Positions 16,158-24,036 of a DNA stretch of 59,013 bases are shown here, one piece after another (position 1 is the first letter of the stretch; every line of letters starts with the position of its first letter). Under the pieces are notes generated by a model that was not told the origin of the DNA, did no database searches, and saw only the letters and a program-made list of their open reading frames with translations. The stretch spans positions 1-59,013 of the forward strand of contig NZ_RMVG01000025.1 of NCBI RefSeq assembly GCF_003813865.1. Direction: 5' to 3'. This stretch comes from Candidatus Pantoea deserta (lineage in GTDB: Bacteria > Pseudomonadota > Gammaproteobacteria > Enterobacterales > Enterobacteriaceae). The translations under genes and the position numbers were made by a program.

Positions 16158-17549
16158 ATGACAACGTTATTTTCAAATCAGCCGGGCGATGAAGGTCTGC
16201 CAGGACAAGAGCGTGCACGCGTCATGGCCGCCGTGATGACCACGACGCTGATGGGCGTGTTTGACGGCACGATGATCAACATCGCCCTGCCACCCATGGC
16301 AAAAGCGATGCAGGTTCCGGCGAATGTCTCGGTCTGGTTCGCCAACGGTTACCTGCTCTCCGCCGCCATGACATTGGCCATCTTCGCTGCGCTGGCAGTA
16401 CGCGTCGGTTACCGACCCGTGTTTCTTTCAGGCCTCACCGTCTTTACGCTCAGTTCACTGGGTTGTGCGCTGGCCAGTACCCCGGAGATGCTCATCGGAA
16501 TGCGCATCATGCAGGGGGTCGGCGGCGCAGCCACCCTGAGCATTGCTCCGGCGATACTGCGTTCTGTTTTCCCAGGGCGATTGCTTGGCCGTATTCTTGG
16601 GCTACATGCCCTGCTCATTGCTTCAGGCTCGGCCATAGCGCCTGTACTTGGCGGCACAGTACTCGACATAATGAGCTGGAAGTGGTTGTTCGCCATAAAC
16701 GTGCTCCCTGGCACCGTTTCCCTGTTGCTGGTATTCAGATCGCTGCCACGAAAACCGGCGTCCGACAGAACGCCGTTCGATACGCCAGGAGCTGTGCTTT
16801 CTGCATTACTTTTAGGCTCAATGGTGATGGCGGCAAACAGCTTCTCCTCAGACCATCACATCAGCGTCGAGGCTATCAGCTGGAGTCTGCTCGCGATGTT
16901 CAGCGCCGTAACATTTATCTGGCAGATCCGCCGGGTAAAGCATCCTTTATTACCACCCGTGATATTCAAAAATGGACGCTTTACCCTGGCCGCTTTAACT
17001 TCGCTGGCTTGTTTTGTGAGCCAGGGAATTACCTTTATTGCGCTGCCATTTCTGTTTCAGAGCATGTATGGCTACAGCCCTGTAGTTTCGGCGTTACTCT
17101 TTACGCCATGGCCGATCGGCATTGTGTTGATAGCTCCTCATGCGGGCCGCTGGGCCGACATATTTTCAGCGCCTCTGATTTCTACCGTTGGGTTAGCTCT
17201 TTTTGTTGTAGGTTTGATTTTGCTGGCCACGCTACCCGCCAGCCCTACGGTATGGGATATCTGTTTACGTAGCCTGTGGTGCGGCATCGGATTTGGTTGT
17301 TTCCAGAGCCCTAACAACCGGGAGATGCTCTCTAACGTATCCCGCGACTATGCCAGCTACGCATCAGGCGTATTGTCTATCGTCCGGACGTTCGGTCAGT
17401 GCCTCGGTGCGGCTGTCATGGGAGCACTGCTGGCAATAAATGAATTACAGGCTGTGCATTATGCTCTGTGGATTGCTGTCGTCGCTTCTGCGGCATCAGT
17501 GGTGTTAAGCGTGAGCCGGTTAGGTAAAACAGGCCTGGCGGCAGCCTGA
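16158..17549 (+). CDS. MFS transporter, DHA2 (14-TM) drug-efflux type
   Basis: A 463-residue inner-membrane permease with many hydrophobic segments. The proton-antiport motif region (GVFDGTMINIALPPMAKAM) near the N-terminus, RIMQGVGGAATLSIAPAILR, and the antiporter motif C-like GSAIAPVLGGTVLD place it in the DHA2 family, which exports drugs and dyes. The frame is open from 16083, but ACAGG lies seven bases before the ATG at 16158 and the preceding residues are unconserved. It is divergent from the LysR gene at 15132-16034, its probable activator. The substrate is not readable. Confidence 0.88.
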   Translation: MTTLFSNQPGDEGLPGQERARVMAAVMTTTLMGVFDGTMINIALPPMAKAMQVPANVSVWFANGYLLSAAMTLAIFAALAVRVGYRPVFLSGLTVFTLSSLGCALASTPEMLIGMRIMQGVGGAATLSIAPAILRSVFPGRLLGRILGLHALLIASGSAIAPVLGGTVLDIMSWKWLFAINVLPGTVSLLLVFRSLPRKPASDRTPFDTPGAVLSALLLGSMVMAANSFSSDHHISVEAISWSLLAMFSAVTFIWQIRRVKHPLLPPVIFKNGRFTLAALTSLACFVSQGITFIALPFLFQSMYGYSPVVSALLFTPWPIGIVLIAPHAGRWADIFSAPLISTVGLALFVVGLILLATLPASPTVWDICLRSLWCGIGFGCFQSPNNREMLSNVSRDYASYASGVLSIVRTFGQCLGAAVMGALLAINELQAVHYALWIAVVASAASVVLSVSRLGKTGLAAA

Positions 17550-17894
17550 ACTCGCGCGCTCATTCTGTCTTGTCGCTGCGATGGCGAATGGATGGCACGC
17601 AGCTAAGGCATTTTATAGAGTTAGTTATGCTGACCGTAGAGCCGCCTGTAACAATGGCTTTTTCTTCCTGCACGAAGTTAATGAGGAAGTCAGTTCCCGT
17701 AAAGGACATTAACCTGATTTCGGTCCGCTTTGTGCCGGGGGCGGATATAGCGGACATCATGATGTATTAATCAACGGGGATCAGGCCATTCGACCAGGCT
17801 ATGCTGGGGTGGTTCAGTTCAGAATCTGGATGAAATAAAGGATCCAGATTTGGCCCCAATACTATTTTGGCTACTTATGTAGCAGGTGAAATGG
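17550..17894. repeat. Intergenic with a partial palindromic repeat
   Basis: 345 bp. At 17719-17756 lies a partial copy of the repeat's right hairpin (GTCCGCTTTGTGCCGGG...TAGCGGACAT) with an insertion. No gene is seen in the rest. Confidence 0.55.
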
Positions 17895-18776
17895 TCAGTT
17901 CCAGTATTCATATTTCGCCGTCATTACGGCGTTATGTTTGTGCACATACTGTTTACCTGTACGATCGGTTGGGGTGATCGTGATATCCATATTGGCACGA
18001 GTACATTCTCCATGTGAGTTCCACTCCTCGCAGGTGGCCAGGTTTTTTTCGATGGTGAAATACGTCTGGGTCTTATTCAGTGTCAACTCACGGCCCTCGT
18101 TATCATAGCCATACTCTTCTATGGTTGAGGGTGATTGAGTCTTGAGCAGCCGATGATTGACATCATAACTATATACAACTGTATTATTATCTATCGCCAT
18201 ACTTCCTTTGCTCGCCGCGCTTGCCAGTAGTCCTGATGAATTGAAGGCGTAGTCGATTGTGCTGACTGCGATTTTGTCTTTATCTTCCGGTTTTGTGGCC
18301 GCGATAACCGAACGACTAACCGCACGGCTGATAATTCCTTTATCGTTAAGCTGATAGATTCTCTCAAGAGTCTGCCGATATACCTGCGTGGTTTTCTGAC
18401 TGTTTTTATCGGCCATGACCCCGTTTGAGTCCAGCTGGATGCGCCAGCCAAATTCCGTTTTATTCAACTGGACTTCAGAGGTTGCCGTGAAAACTGTTTT
18501 TTGGCCTAAGGAGGTTTTAACCTCTTCCATACGGCCGCTAGTTAGCTCACCACATTGACTGAAGTTGCTTTGAACCGATGTGCGGAGATACCCATCAGGA
18601 CTATCAGTAGTGATTGATACAGATTTGGGAATTCCAGTTCTTATCTGCTGGCTCACAAGGATGAAGTTGTTCAGCTTGTTTTTAGCCAGGATTTCCGCAG
18701 TGCATTGTGCTGCATAAGTCTGAAATGTGCAGAGGGATAAGAGAGTAGTAAATACTTTTTTATTATTGAATGACAC
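17895..18776 (-). CDS. Secreted protein with YD-like repeats, unknown function
   Basis: A 293-residue protein starting at a GTG about ten bases after GAGGA. Residues 1-23 form a Sec signal peptide (FTTLLSLCTFQTYAAQ). The body is polar and strand-rich, with two Rhs/YD-like units near the C-terminal half (YSYDVNHRLLKTQSPS, YGYDNEGRELTL) and a late cysteine pair (CEEWNSHGEC). The YD units recall fragments of Rhs proteins or of periplasmic YD-containing proteins, but there is no toxin tip or VgrG/T6SS context. It is probably periplasmic or surface-exposed; the role is unknown. Confidence 0.7.
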   Translation of the reverse strand: MSFNNKKVFTTLLSLCTFQTYAAQCTAEILAKNKLNNFILVSQQIRTGIPKSVSITTDSPDGYLRTSVQSNFSQCGELTSGRMEEVKTSLGQKTVFTATSEVQLNKTEFGWRIQLDSNGVMADKNSQKTTQVYRQTLERIYQLNDKGIISRAVSRSVIAATKPEDKDKIAVSTIDYAFNSSGLLASAASKGSMAIDNNTVVYSYDVNHRLLKTQSPSTIEEYGYDNEGRELTLNKTQTYFTIEKNLATCEEWNSHGECTRANMDITITPTDRTGKQYVHKHNAVMTAKYEYWN

Positions 18777-18844
18777 TATTTGTTGTCCTCATGAACAAAT
18801 CAATTATCCAGACTTGATTAGTTGGCGAAGTTTTGTTTCATTTG

Positions 18845-18984
18845 CTACTTCTGATCTATAAAAAAACGAACAATCTTCGCGTGATTCAGTTACTTTTGGA
18901 TCACAAAAACTTGAAAGCATTGTACGTTACCTGGGTATTGAGGTCGATGATGCCCTGAAGATATCAGGGTCGATTGAGGTTTAA
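18845..18984 (+). pseudogene. Tyrosine-recombinase (integrase) C-terminal remnant, frameshifted
   Basis: Reads IYKKTNNLRVIQLLLDH and then, after a one-base deletion in an A run near 18905-18910, KLESIVRYLGIEVDDALKI. This is the end of a plasmid or IS-associated tyrosine recombinase, where the usual sequence is RTKNLRAVQLLLGHTKLEST. The catalytic H/Y region is partly present, but the rest of the gene is gone. It is direct evidence of past mobile-element activity here. Confidence 0.72.
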
Positions 18985-19004
18985 CTTATAAGGGCTGCAA
19001 CAGC

Positions 19005-19030
19005 AGCCTTGGGCCAGACGCGGACATAAC
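19005..19030. repeat. Partial palindromic repeat (right end)
   Basis: GGGCCAGACGCGGACAT keeps only the 3' arm of the right hairpin. It sits between the integrase remnant and the frameshifted small gene. Confidence 0.45.
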
Positions 19031-19079
19031 TAACATAGCGGTATGTTAATCAACAGGGTACAGGTCAGAAAGCAAAATT

Positions 19080-19315
19080 ATGAAGCATGAGCTATGGACA
19101 AACGAAGAGGATTTAGATTTGTTTTGTCTTGCCGGTCCACAGGGAGAGTCTGCTCGTAAATGCTGGATCCGGACTACAGATTAGTGTGGACATGTGACGC
19201 AGATTCCCATCTCGAAGCAATGAACAAATATTACGCGTTTCGTAACTGGGGAGAATATCAAACTAATTTTTCTGAACAGGATAGCAAGACCTACCAGGAA
19301 ATGGGATGGGAGTAA
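19080..19315 (+). pseudogene. Small conserved hypothetical gene, broken by one frameshift
   Basis: The first frame reads MKHELWTNEEDLDLFCLAGP and runs to SARK. Restoring one A in the AAA at about 19158-19160 continues in frame as MLDPDYRLVWTCDADSHLEA and on to NKYYAFRNWGEYQT, ending at TAA 19313-19315, about 78 residues. The two halves join at exactly one place and fit a small cytosolic enterobacterial protein family of unknown role. A true one-base deletion or a sequencing slip is possible. Confidence 0.68.
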
Positions 19316-19366
19316 AAAGCACAACACCCATAACATAGTCGCTCAGTTTTCTGATGTTTCCGCGAC

Positions 19367-19390
19367 GTCCGCTTTTCGCTCTAAGCGGAC
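19367..19390. repeat. Palindromic repeat, left hairpin
   Basis: GTCCGCT-TTTCGCTCTA-AGCGGAC, a perfect 7-bp stem with the characteristic TTTCGCTC loop, between the broken small gene and the diguanylate cyclase. Confidence 0.75.
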
Positions 19391-19475
19391 ATCAGATTAC
19401 ACATATGTCTCTTTGGTATCTCAGGATGCGTTCGGTTTTCCCTGCTCAGCAGCATACCCGCCTGGGATGGCACCT

Positions 19476-20438
19476 TTAACTGACCGAATTCTTCCTGCGC
19501 TTTTCCGAATACATCACGGTGTCGCTCTCTTTGATCATTTCCATAAGCGAGCCATATGTCCCGGCGCTACTGCTTAAAATTCCGTATGAGTAGTTGATGT
19601 TGTAAGGCTTACCTGAATGTTCGTTATAGGCATTCATGCTGTCGCGCAGTTTATCCTGAAAAACCCCTGCTTGATTGCCATCGGCAATCAGAATAGCAAA
19701 CTCGTCACCGCCAATCCGGCCGGCCACGTCTTCCGGACCCTGCAACTGACGCAGCCGGTCAGCAAACACTTTCAGCACCTCGTCACCTTCAGCATGCCCC
19801 CAGATGTCGTTGATAGGTTTGAACTTATCAAGGTCAAAATAGAGGATGCTGAAAGGCGTCCTGTTCTGCTGAAGCTCCCGGAACCGCTTTTCACCGATGT
19901 TATAAAAACCGCGCCGGTTACGAAGCTCCGTGAGGCTGTCAGTCATCGCCATATTGATGACTTCAAATTCGTCTTCAACGATGGACGCAATATCCTTCAT
20001 CACCGCGATATCGTCATCACTGAAATTGCGAGGCTCATTGCCAGCTAGGCATAATGTCCCGGCCACTGCCCCATCCGGCAGACGGACCGGATAGCCCGCA
20101 TAAAACCGGATAAAGGGTTCCTGCGTTACCAGCGGATTATCGCTGAAACGTTCATCCTGACGCGCATCATTCAGAATCAGCGGCTCATCCTGCAAAATTG
20201 CATGTGCGCAAAAAGATATATCGCGCTTCAGTTCGCGTCCGCTCAGCCCCTGACAGGCAAGCGCCCACTGCCGCTCACGGTCGATCAGGTTAATCACGGC
20301 TATCGGCACCTGAAATAATTTCTGGCTGATGCGCGTCAGCCTTTCAAAGCGCTCATCATCCCTGGTATCAAGCAGGTCTATCATATAAATCGACTTCAGA
20401 CGGTCTTCTTCATTCTCTGGTAAGCCTGGGAGTTTCAT
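19476..20438 (-). CDS. GAF-GGDEF diguanylate cyclase
   Basis: Makes the second messenger cyclic di-GMP from two GTP, and is probably cytosolic because no membrane segment is seen. From the ATG at 20438, preceded by GAGGTAGAG, it has 320 residues; a TTG ten codons upstream is less likely. Residues about 20-160 form a GAF sensor (FERLTRISQKLFQVPIAVIN, then ISFCAHAILQD, and FYAGYPVRLPDG). The cyclase domain carries an intact GGDEF in GRIGGDEFAIL and the metal-site FDLDKFKPIND. The inhibitory I-site RxxD, five residues before GGDEF, is replaced by GPED, so product inhibition should be absent. It is monocistronic. Confidence 0.9.
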   Translation of the reverse strand: MKLPGLPENEEDRLKSIYMIDLLDTRDDERFERLTRISQKLFQVPIAVINLIDRERQWALACQGLSGRELKRDISFCAHAILQDEPLILNDARQDERFSDNPLVTQEPFIRFYAGYPVRLPDGAVAGTLCLAGNEPRNFSDDDIAVMKDIASIVEDEFEVINMAMTDSLTELRNRRGFYNIGEKRFRELQQNRTPFSILYFDLDKFKPINDIWGHAEGDEVLKVFADRLRQLQGPEDVAGRIGGDEFAILIADGNQAGVFQDKLRDSMNAYNEHSGKPYNINYSYGILSSSAGTYGSLMEMIKESDTVMYSEKRRKNSVS

Positions 20439-20641
20439 CTCTACCTCAACATTATCTGATGACACCAATATAATCAGGGATGTGATTGTTTATTATCAAT
20501 ATTGCCTTCTTCTCCTGATCGTCCATTCAGGATTAAACACTCTCGTTGAGCGCTCCAAACTATCATTTCTCTCTTTAGCATTGAACCAAAGGTCTCAGAA
20601 AGAGATGTTATAGTAAATAATGATAAAAAAGGGTGATGATT

Positions 20642-21037
20642 ATGGCATTGCAGCATATGAGAATAGCCAGACCTGTCAGCGCGCTCAGCAAAAGCTGTGA
20701 AATGTACTGTAACGGGCTTGGGTTAGAAAAAATCGGTGCTTTTACAGACCACGATGGATTCAGCGGATGCATGTTAGGGATGGATGGCTTGTCCTGGCAC
20801 CTTGAGTTTACCCAGTGCCATGATCATCCGGTGCTACCTTCACCCACAAATGAAGATCTCCTGGTTCTGTACATTCCTGAGAAAGATAGCTGGCGCACCA
20901 CCTGTGAAAATATGGATAATGCTGGCTTCGCCAGAGTTAAATCATTCAATCCCTACTGGGACCGTAATGGCATTACTTTTGAGGACAGGGATGGATACAG
21001 GGTTGTTATCCAAAACATGCACTGGGGCAAGCTATGA
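20642..21037 (+). CDS. VOC-family (glyoxalase/bleomycin-resistance fold) protein
   Basis: A protein of about 131 residues with the paired beta-alpha-beta-beta-beta units of the VOC fold (HMRIARPVSALSKSCEMYCN, LSWHLEFTQCHDHP, then FEDRDGYRVVIQN). The histidines and glutamates for a metal site (H8, H54/E56, E in FEDRDGY) are plausible. AAAAGGG nine bases upstream selects the ATG at 20642 over nearer in-frame codons. The family includes lyases, dioxygenases and drug-binding proteins, and nothing here narrows it. It is divergent from the diguanylate cyclase. Confidence 0.85.
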   Translation: MALQHMRIARPVSALSKSCEMYCNGLGLEKIGAFTDHDGFSGCMLGMDGLSWHLEFTQCHDHPVLPSPTNEDLLVLYIPEKDSWRTTCENMDNAGFARVKSFNPYWDRNGITFEDRDGYRVVIQNMHWGKL

Positions 21038-21102
21038 GTTCAGTGCGTGTCCGGAATGTTATGTTCAGCAGAGTGAAGAAACTCAGTCGCAATCAGTTAA
21101 GC

Positions 21103-21126
21103 GCCCGCTTCTCGCTCAAAGCGGAC
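21103..21126. repeat. Palindromic repeat, left hairpin
   Basis: GCCCGCT-TCTCGCTCAA-AGCGGAC, one mismatch in the stem, between the VOC gene and the binding-protein gene. Confidence 0.65.
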
Positions 21127-21229
21127 AGTAGGTACCCATCCGACGGCCTGGTTCCAGAGCGGGCGTAGTTTGGGTTACCCCGCTCCGATGCGTAAAATTA
21201 ACAGTTCATGTTCTCTGCACAGACCATTC

Positions 21230-22147
21230 TTACTTACTAGCAGAAAACGCCGCGTAATTCTCAGGCGTAATAAGCTGGTAAGGAATCCAGCTGAACGCCT
21301 GAACTTTCTGCTTATCCAGCAGTGATTTGGTTACCTTCACCGCACCGGTGGCCTGCCCTCTGGCGTCCTGGAAAATGGTCAGCGCCATTTTGCCATTTTT
21401 AATAAACTGCTGACCGTCTGGCGTTCCGTCGATGCCGGCAACGAAAATTTTTTCATTCTTCGCCTGATTCAACGCCATAATCGCACCGATTGCCATCTCA
21501 TCGTTATTCGCGGCGATCGCGTCAACGGGGCGCTGATTAAGCAGCCAGCCTGAGACCACGTCCACGGCTTCATTGCGCTGCCACTTAGCAGATTGCTTCT
21601 CAACGACCTTCATATCTTTATATTTGGCGATCACCGCTTCGACTGCGCGCGTGCGTTCGCGCGCTTCCTCATTCGACAATGCGCCCATCAAAATGGCCAC
21701 GTTGCCTTTGTAGTGCATCTTTTTTGCCAGTGCTTCCATCTGCATCTCGCCACCCAGCGCAGAGTCTGAACCGACGTACGCCATGCCAGCGGGCAGCTTC
21801 ACTTCGGGTTTGCGGTTAACAAAAATCAGGGGAATAGCGGCGTTTTTTGCCGCATTGATCATCGGCAACACGCCCTGAGTATCGACAGGATTGAGGATAA
21901 TGGCGTCAACGCCCTGATTGATAAAGTCATCCACCTGCTGCGCCTGAAGGGCAACATCCCCTTTCGCATCAACAAACTGCCCGTTGAGCTGATTCGCTTT
22001 AAGTTCCTTCTGCATCTGGGTACGCAGGATAGAGACAAAATTGAGATCGAAGTTAGCCAGCGCCACGCCAACGGTGAAAGTTTTGGCGCTGACGCTAACG
22101 CTGAGCAGCAGGGAGCACAGACATAAAAAGAGGTTTCTGATGTTCAT
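21230..22147 (-). CDS. Periplasmic sugar/polyol-binding protein (RbsB/IbpA-like)
   Basis: A 305-residue type I periplasmic binding protein with a Sec signal peptide (LFLCLCSLLLSVSVSA). Ribose/inositol-type features are GVDAIILNPVDTQGV, IPLIFVNRKP, VGSDSALGGEMQ and ANNDEMAIGAIMAL. It is the last gene of an operon with a dehydrogenase, an isomerase and an MFS porter, but no ABC permease or ATPase is present. It is therefore an orphan receptor that must use an ABC system elsewhere, feed a chemoreceptor, or be a relict. A hairpin in the 84-bp gap before it may let it be expressed differently from the upstream genes. Confidence 0.88.
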   Translation of the reverse strand: MNIRNLFLCLCSLLLSVSVSAKTFTVGVALANFDLNFVSILRTQMQKELKANQLNGQFVDAKGDVALQAQQVDDFINQGVDAIILNPVDTQGVLPMINAAKNAAIPLIFVNRKPEVKLPAGMAYVGSDSALGGEMQMEALAKKMHYKGNVAILMGALSNEEARERTRAVEAVIAKYKDMKVVEKQSAKWQRNEAVDVVSGWLLNQRPVDAIAANNDEMAIGAIMALNQAKNEKIFVAGIDGTPDGQQFIKNGKMALTIFQDARGQATGAVKVTKSLLDKQKVQAFSWIPYQLITPENYAAFSASK

Positions 22148-22195
22148 GATGTAATCCTGTAGGGTCGAGGCCGTTATGGTTTTAGAGGTTTTTTA

Positions 22196-22224
22196 ACGTC
22201 GGGCAACAGGCAAATACCCGACGT
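22196..22224 (-). terminator. Intercistronic hairpin before the binding-protein gene
   Basis: ACGTCGGG (22196-22203) pairs with CCCGACGT (22217-22224), a perfect 8-bp stem with a 13-base loop. The minus-strand tail is TAAAAAACC, so it is more likely an mRNA-stabilising or attenuating hairpin than a full terminator. Confidence 0.45.
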
Positions 22225-22231
22225 ACAACCT

Positions 22232-23011
22232 TTACAACGTAAAATGCTCGCGGAACTGCTGAAGCGCCGCCGTGCTGTCACCACTGGCCCAGCCCTCCAT
22301 GGCGACAGTGCCACGGTAATCCATTTCCTGTAGCGCACGGGCAATGGCGCGATAGTTAATCTCTCCCGTTCCCGGCTGCTGGCGTCCCGGCACATCGGCA
22401 ACCTGAATTTCCCCAATCGCCTTACCACAGCGCCGCAGCAGTTCAATCAGATTGCCTTCACCAATTTGTGCGTGGTAAAGATCCAGATTCATCTTCAGCC
22501 CCGGGCTGTTGACCGCTTCCACCAGCGCCAGCGTATCGGCCGCCAGGGCAAAAGGTGTACCGGGATGATCGACCGGCAGGTTAAGGTTCTCAAGGGTGAA
22601 AACCCGCCCGGCACCTTCACCGAGCTGCGCTACCTGGCGCAGCGTATCGGCGGCTTTCAGCCACATTGCGCCGGTCACTGTCGTCACGGGTTTGACCGGC
22701 AGACCTCGCTCATCAAGGCCCGTGCCGTGCAGATTGAGTACCGGACAGTTGAGCCGTGCAGCCACTGACAGCGACGCTTCAGCGCTTTGCAGCAGCGGCT
22801 GGATCTCCGCATCGTCGGTGAGATTGCCGCTCAGATAACCGGTCATTGAGGTAAAGCGCGCGCCGGTCGCCGCCAGCGCATCGATATCCTTGTTGGCCCA
22901 GCCCCAGATTTCAACGCCAAAACCCAGATCGTGAATGCGTTTTACACGCTCGATAAACGGCAGTTCAAGAAACACCATTTCAGCGCATACGGAGAGTTGA
23001 TAACTGGCCAT
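22232..23011 (-). CDS. TIM-barrel sugar isomerase/epimerase, hydroxypyruvate-isomerase-like
   Basis: A 259-residue xylose-isomerase-like TIM barrel. The Hyi/IolI-type metal residues are plausible in TLENLNLPVDHPG (Glu), MNLDLYHAQIGEGN (Asp/His), EIQVADVPGRQQPGTGEINY (His replaced by Asp/Asn neighbours, Glu) and VAMEGWAS (Glu). The segment PGRxxPGTGEINY is the signature of the hydroxypyruvate isomerase/OtnI group. Its ATG overlaps the stop of the dehydrogenase gene (TGATG), with GGGAGG in front, so it is translationally coupled. It probably isomerises the keto product of the coupled dehydrogenase. Confidence 0.85.
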   Translation of the reverse strand: MASYQLSVCAEMVFLELPFIERVKRIHDLGFGVEIWGWANKDIDALAATGARFTSMTGYLSGNLTDDAEIQPLLQSAEASLSVAARLNCPVLNLHGTGLDERGLPVKPVTTVTGAMWLKAADTLRQVAQLGEGAGRVFTLENLNLPVDHPGTPFALAADTLALVEAVNSPGLKMNLDLYHAQIGEGNLIELLRRCGKAIGEIQVADVPGRQQPGTGEINYRAIARALQEMDYRGTVAMEGWASGDSTAALQQFREHFTL

Positions 23012-24024
23012 CAGCGACCTCCCAGCTTAACGGGCTGGCTGCACTTAACGGACTCGATGCAGGCCAGCGCGATTTCCAGCGCATTACGCGCGTCTTTACC
23101 GGTCGCGCGCGGTGTCTCACCGCTGCGAATACAGTGGGCAAATTCGGTCATTTCCGCCACATAGGCGTCGCGCAGTAAATCTGAATCGAGCCGCGAAGTC
23201 TCGACTGCTATACCGCTGGAGGTATAGCGCACGCAGTGATTGGCATTGATGTGGCCCGCCTGTAGCATGCCTTTGCTGCCAAAAACCTCGCCGCGTACGT
23301 CATAGCCATACACCGCCTGAAAGTTCGCTTCGGCAGTCGCGATAGCACCGTTATCAAAGCGAATCGTCACGACAGCGGTATCCAGCAGCCCTTTATCCCT
23401 GAAATCGGGTCGTACCAGGGCATCGGCCAGCGCATAAACCTCAACCGGCTTCGCGCCGTGATTGAAGTGCAGCAGCGTGTCAAAATCGTGAATGAGCGTT
23501 TCGAGGAAAATGGTCCATTGCGGAATGGGCGCCGGATCGTGCAGACCAGGGTCGCGCGTGACCGAGCGGCTGAGCTGGGTGGCGCCGTTCTCGCCGTTTT
23601 TCACGGCTGCAATCGCCGCCGCAAACCCGGAGTCAAAGCGACGATTGAAGCCCACCTGTAACACCACGCCCGCCTTTCTTGCGGCGGCAATGGCGCTATC
23701 CGCCTCCTCCAGCGTAACGGCCATGGGTTTCTCGCAAAATACATGTTTACCGGCATTGGCAGCGGCAATTACCCATTCGGCATGGGTACGAGCCGGGGCA
23801 GCGATGGCAATGGCATCAATCTCTGCATCCTGGAGAAGCGCATGCAAATCGCTGTACGCCTTGCTGACGCCCAGCCGGGTAGCCAGTTTTTCTGCTGCGC
23901 CCGGAAAGGGATCGGCGACTGCCGCCAGGGTAGCGCCGGGCACGCGATACGCCAGGTTTTCGGCATGAAAGCTGCCCATGCGGCCTGCGCCGATTAATCC
24001 TACACGCACTGTTTGCTGGTTCAT
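23011..24024 (-). CDS. iolG: Gfo/Idh/MocA dehydrogenase, inositol 2-dehydrogenase-like
   Basis: A 337-residue NAD(P)-dependent sugar/polyol dehydrogenase. The Rossmann motif GLIGAGRMGSFHAENL opens the protein. EKPMAV supplies the catalytic Lys, and ETLIHDFDTLLHF supplies the Asp/His pair, as in IolG (K97, D172, H176 in the Bacillus enzyme). VGFNRRFD is the FMRRFD-type signature of inositol dehydrogenases. AAGGAG precedes the ATG. It is coupled to the isomerase by a one-base overlap and lies 12 bases after the MFS gene. The substrate (myo-inositol or a related polyol) is inferred from the family. Confidence 0.85.
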   Translation of the reverse strand: MNQQTVRVGLIGAGRMGSFHAENLAYRVPGATLAAVADPFPGAAEKLATRLGVSKAYSDLHALLQDAEIDAIAIAAPARTHAEWVIAAANAGKHVFCEKPMAVTLEEADSAIAAARKAGVVLQVGFNRRFDSGFAAAIAAVKNGENGATQLSRSVTRDPGLHDPAPIPQWTIFLETLIHDFDTLLHFNHGAKPVEVYALADALVRPDFRDKGLLDTAVVTIRFDNGAIATAEANFQAVYGYDVRGEVFGSKGMLQAGHINANHCVRYTSSGIAVETSRLDSDLLRDAYVAEMTEFAHCIRSGETPRATGKDARNALEIALACIESVKCSQPVKLGGR

Positions 24025-24036
24025 AAAAACTCCTTG

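Noticed and set aside
18845..19000. An active integrase or attachment site
   Set aside because: Only the last 45 or so codons remain, frameshifted, and no direct-repeat att pair or tRNA gene is visible.
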